NCBI GenBank assembly: GCA_017443765.1
Contig: JAFSYB010000053.1
Span: forward strand, 1 to 56,468
Length of the DNA stretch: 56,468 bases
Direction of reading: 5' to 3'
Origin: Muribaculaceae bacterium
Lineage (GTDB): Bacteria; Bacteroidota; Bacteroidia; Bacteroidales; Muribaculaceae
Part shown: piece after piece, positions 55,755 to 56,468 of the stretch
Numbering within the stretch: the first letter of the stretch is position 1
Layout of the letters: each line of letters begins with the position of its first letter
Program-made: the position numbers and the translations under genes
The notes under the pieces: model-generated
The model's database searches: none
Seen by the model: only the letters and a program-made list of their open reading frames with translations
Told to the model about the DNA's origin: nothing

Positions 55755-56278
55755 ACATCATTGCCCTTCACAACGCAGTGGCCGCACTGCGCGCTCTCGA
55801 ACCCACCGACCTCGATATTTTGTATCAATGGGAGAACGACCCTCGTGTTTGGACCGCTTCAGGCACGCTCACGCCCTACTCACGGCAGATGCTGTGGAAA
55901 TATCTTCAGGACTACACTGGCGACATTTTCAAGAGCCGCGAGTTGCGGCTGATGGCTGTCGACAGCGAGAGCGGCGATGCGGTGGGCACCGTCGACTTGT
56001 TCAACTTCGACCCGGCCAACAGCCGTGCCGAGCTGGGGTTGCTCGTGGGGCCTGACCATCGTGGCCGGGGCTACGCCTCGGCGATGCTCGACCTGGTTGC
56101 CGACTATGCCTGCAACCACCTGGGGCTGCGACAACTCTACGTAATCATCACTGCCGACAACACGGTGTGCCTTGAGCTCTTCGACCGTCACGGCTGGCAG
56201 CACGCCGGCACGCTGCGCAGCTGGGTGCGTCACGGACGCGACTACATAGATGCACTCGTGTTCCAACGTGTGTTCTGA
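55751..56278 (+). CDS. GNAT-family N-acetyltransferase
   Basis: 175 residues, RimJ/RimL-like. It starts at ATG 55751 overlapping the GT2 stop. LRALEPTDLDILYQWENDPRVW is the family N-terminus. The acetyl-CoA site is ELGLLVGPDHRGRGYASAML, and LRQLYVIITADNTVCLELFDRHGW is the C-terminal core. Substrate may be a sugar-amine or protein N-terminus; coupling to a glycosyltransferase hints at sugar modification. The open frame continues far upstream but overlaps the GT2 gene in another frame and is not coding there. Confidence 0.87.
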   Translation: MNIIALHNAVAALRALEPTDLDILYQWENDPRVWTASGTLTPYSRQMLWKYLQDYTGDIFKSRELRLMAVDSESGDAVGTVDLFNFDPANSRAELGLLVGPDHRGRGYASAMLDLVADYACNHLGLRQLYVIITADNTVCLELFDRHGWQHAGTLRSWVRHGRDYIDALVFQRVF

Positions 56279-56328
56279 AAGTATAATTACCCTAATTCAA
56301 GACTAAAAGAATATGAACATGTTTTTAA

Positions 56329-56468
56329 GGTGGGTTCTATAAATTGCTTGAGTCGTATTGGGATTGATTGCTGAGTAGATTTTGCCTCAAGCTGCGCGAA
56401 ATCTGCAATTGAGTGAGTGCAACGCCAAGCTTGCTTGGGCGATGCCGAGCGTGTGCAGATTCTACAAC
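56329..56468. repeat. Intergenic TIR element cut by the window end
   Basis: Left end GGTGGGTTCTATAAATTGC (56329-56347), followed by TTGAGTCGTATTGG and, further on, GAGTAGATTTT, which align with the start of the copy at 51423 (CTCGAGCCAGATTGG, GAGCAGATTTT). A CCAAGC/GCTTGG palindrome lies inside. The right end is outside the window. It follows the GNAT gene by 50 nt. Confidence 0.65.

Overview
The window reads as chromosome of a fairly GC-rich Bacteroidales member; a Muribaculaceae-like lineage is my guess from gene content and base composition, not a proven call. Reasons: a bacterial serine palmitoyltransferase (sphingolipid synthesis), a NusG-like UpxY-type antiterminator in front of a surface polysaccharide operon, Bacteroidetes-type promoters (TTTG, about 19-20 nt, then TAnnTTTG), AT-rich pre-start regions without Shine-Dalgarno sequences, and the prfA-pyrF neighbourhood.

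Layout. 1-102: tail of an unidentified gene. 102-788: gene-free. 789-10058 (+): housekeeping genes: spt, a free methionine-(R)-sulfoxide reductase with fmt, a lipoprotein, a PIF1-like helicase with TPRs, a Fur-family regulator overlapping purA, and a DUF1015 protein, closed by strong hairpins. 10291-36953 (+): a large surface-polysaccharide locus. It starts with a UpxY-type regulator, followed by a UDP-glucuronate-epimerase-like SDR, a Wzx flippase, seven glycosyltransferases, an EpsG-type polymerase, a WbpP/WbpO-like pair predicted to make a UDP-HexNAcA sugar, an ATP-grasp enzyme, a PglC-like initiating transferase and a PglD-like acyltransferase. From 27956 to 36953 comes a nine-gene module: two acyl carrier proteins, a KAS III enzyme, two SDR reductases, a split transketolase, an AMP-forming ligase and an 826-residue LuxE-LuxC fusion. 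It ends at a 14-bp stem terminator. 37047-48858 (-): a stand-alone glycosyltransferase, an aminotransferase/CoA-transferase pair, a phosphatase-superfamily protein, a nitroreductase, deoD, pgk, pyrF, prfA and a rhodanese-metallo-beta-lactamase lipoprotein. 49301-56278: a parvulin PPIase (+), a small secreted protein (+), ligA with a DUF486 membrane protein (-), then a GT2 and a GNAT acetyltransferase (+).

How they work together. The polysaccharide locus looks like a Wzx/Wzy-type assembly line for an acidic glycan. The module at its end has the parts to load, extend, reduce and release a small acyl or ketol chain. The closest precedent I know is rfbK/L/N of the Vibrio cholerae O1 O-antigen cluster, thought to make the 3-deoxy-tetronate that acylates perosamine. 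Here it is joined to KAS III, FabG-like reductases and a two-subunit transketolase, so a different glycan substituent or building block is likely. This is the best candidate for an undescribed system.

A second observation is a family of about 170-180 bp intergenic elements with a shared 19-nt terminal inverted repeat (GGTGGRTTCTATAAATTGC). Two copies are well bounded (45402-45581, 51423-51598), one has a diverged left end (48974-49143), one is cut by the window end (56329), and others are degenerate. Their middles differ but each of the first three holds a small hairpin. One end appears to supply half of a promoter.
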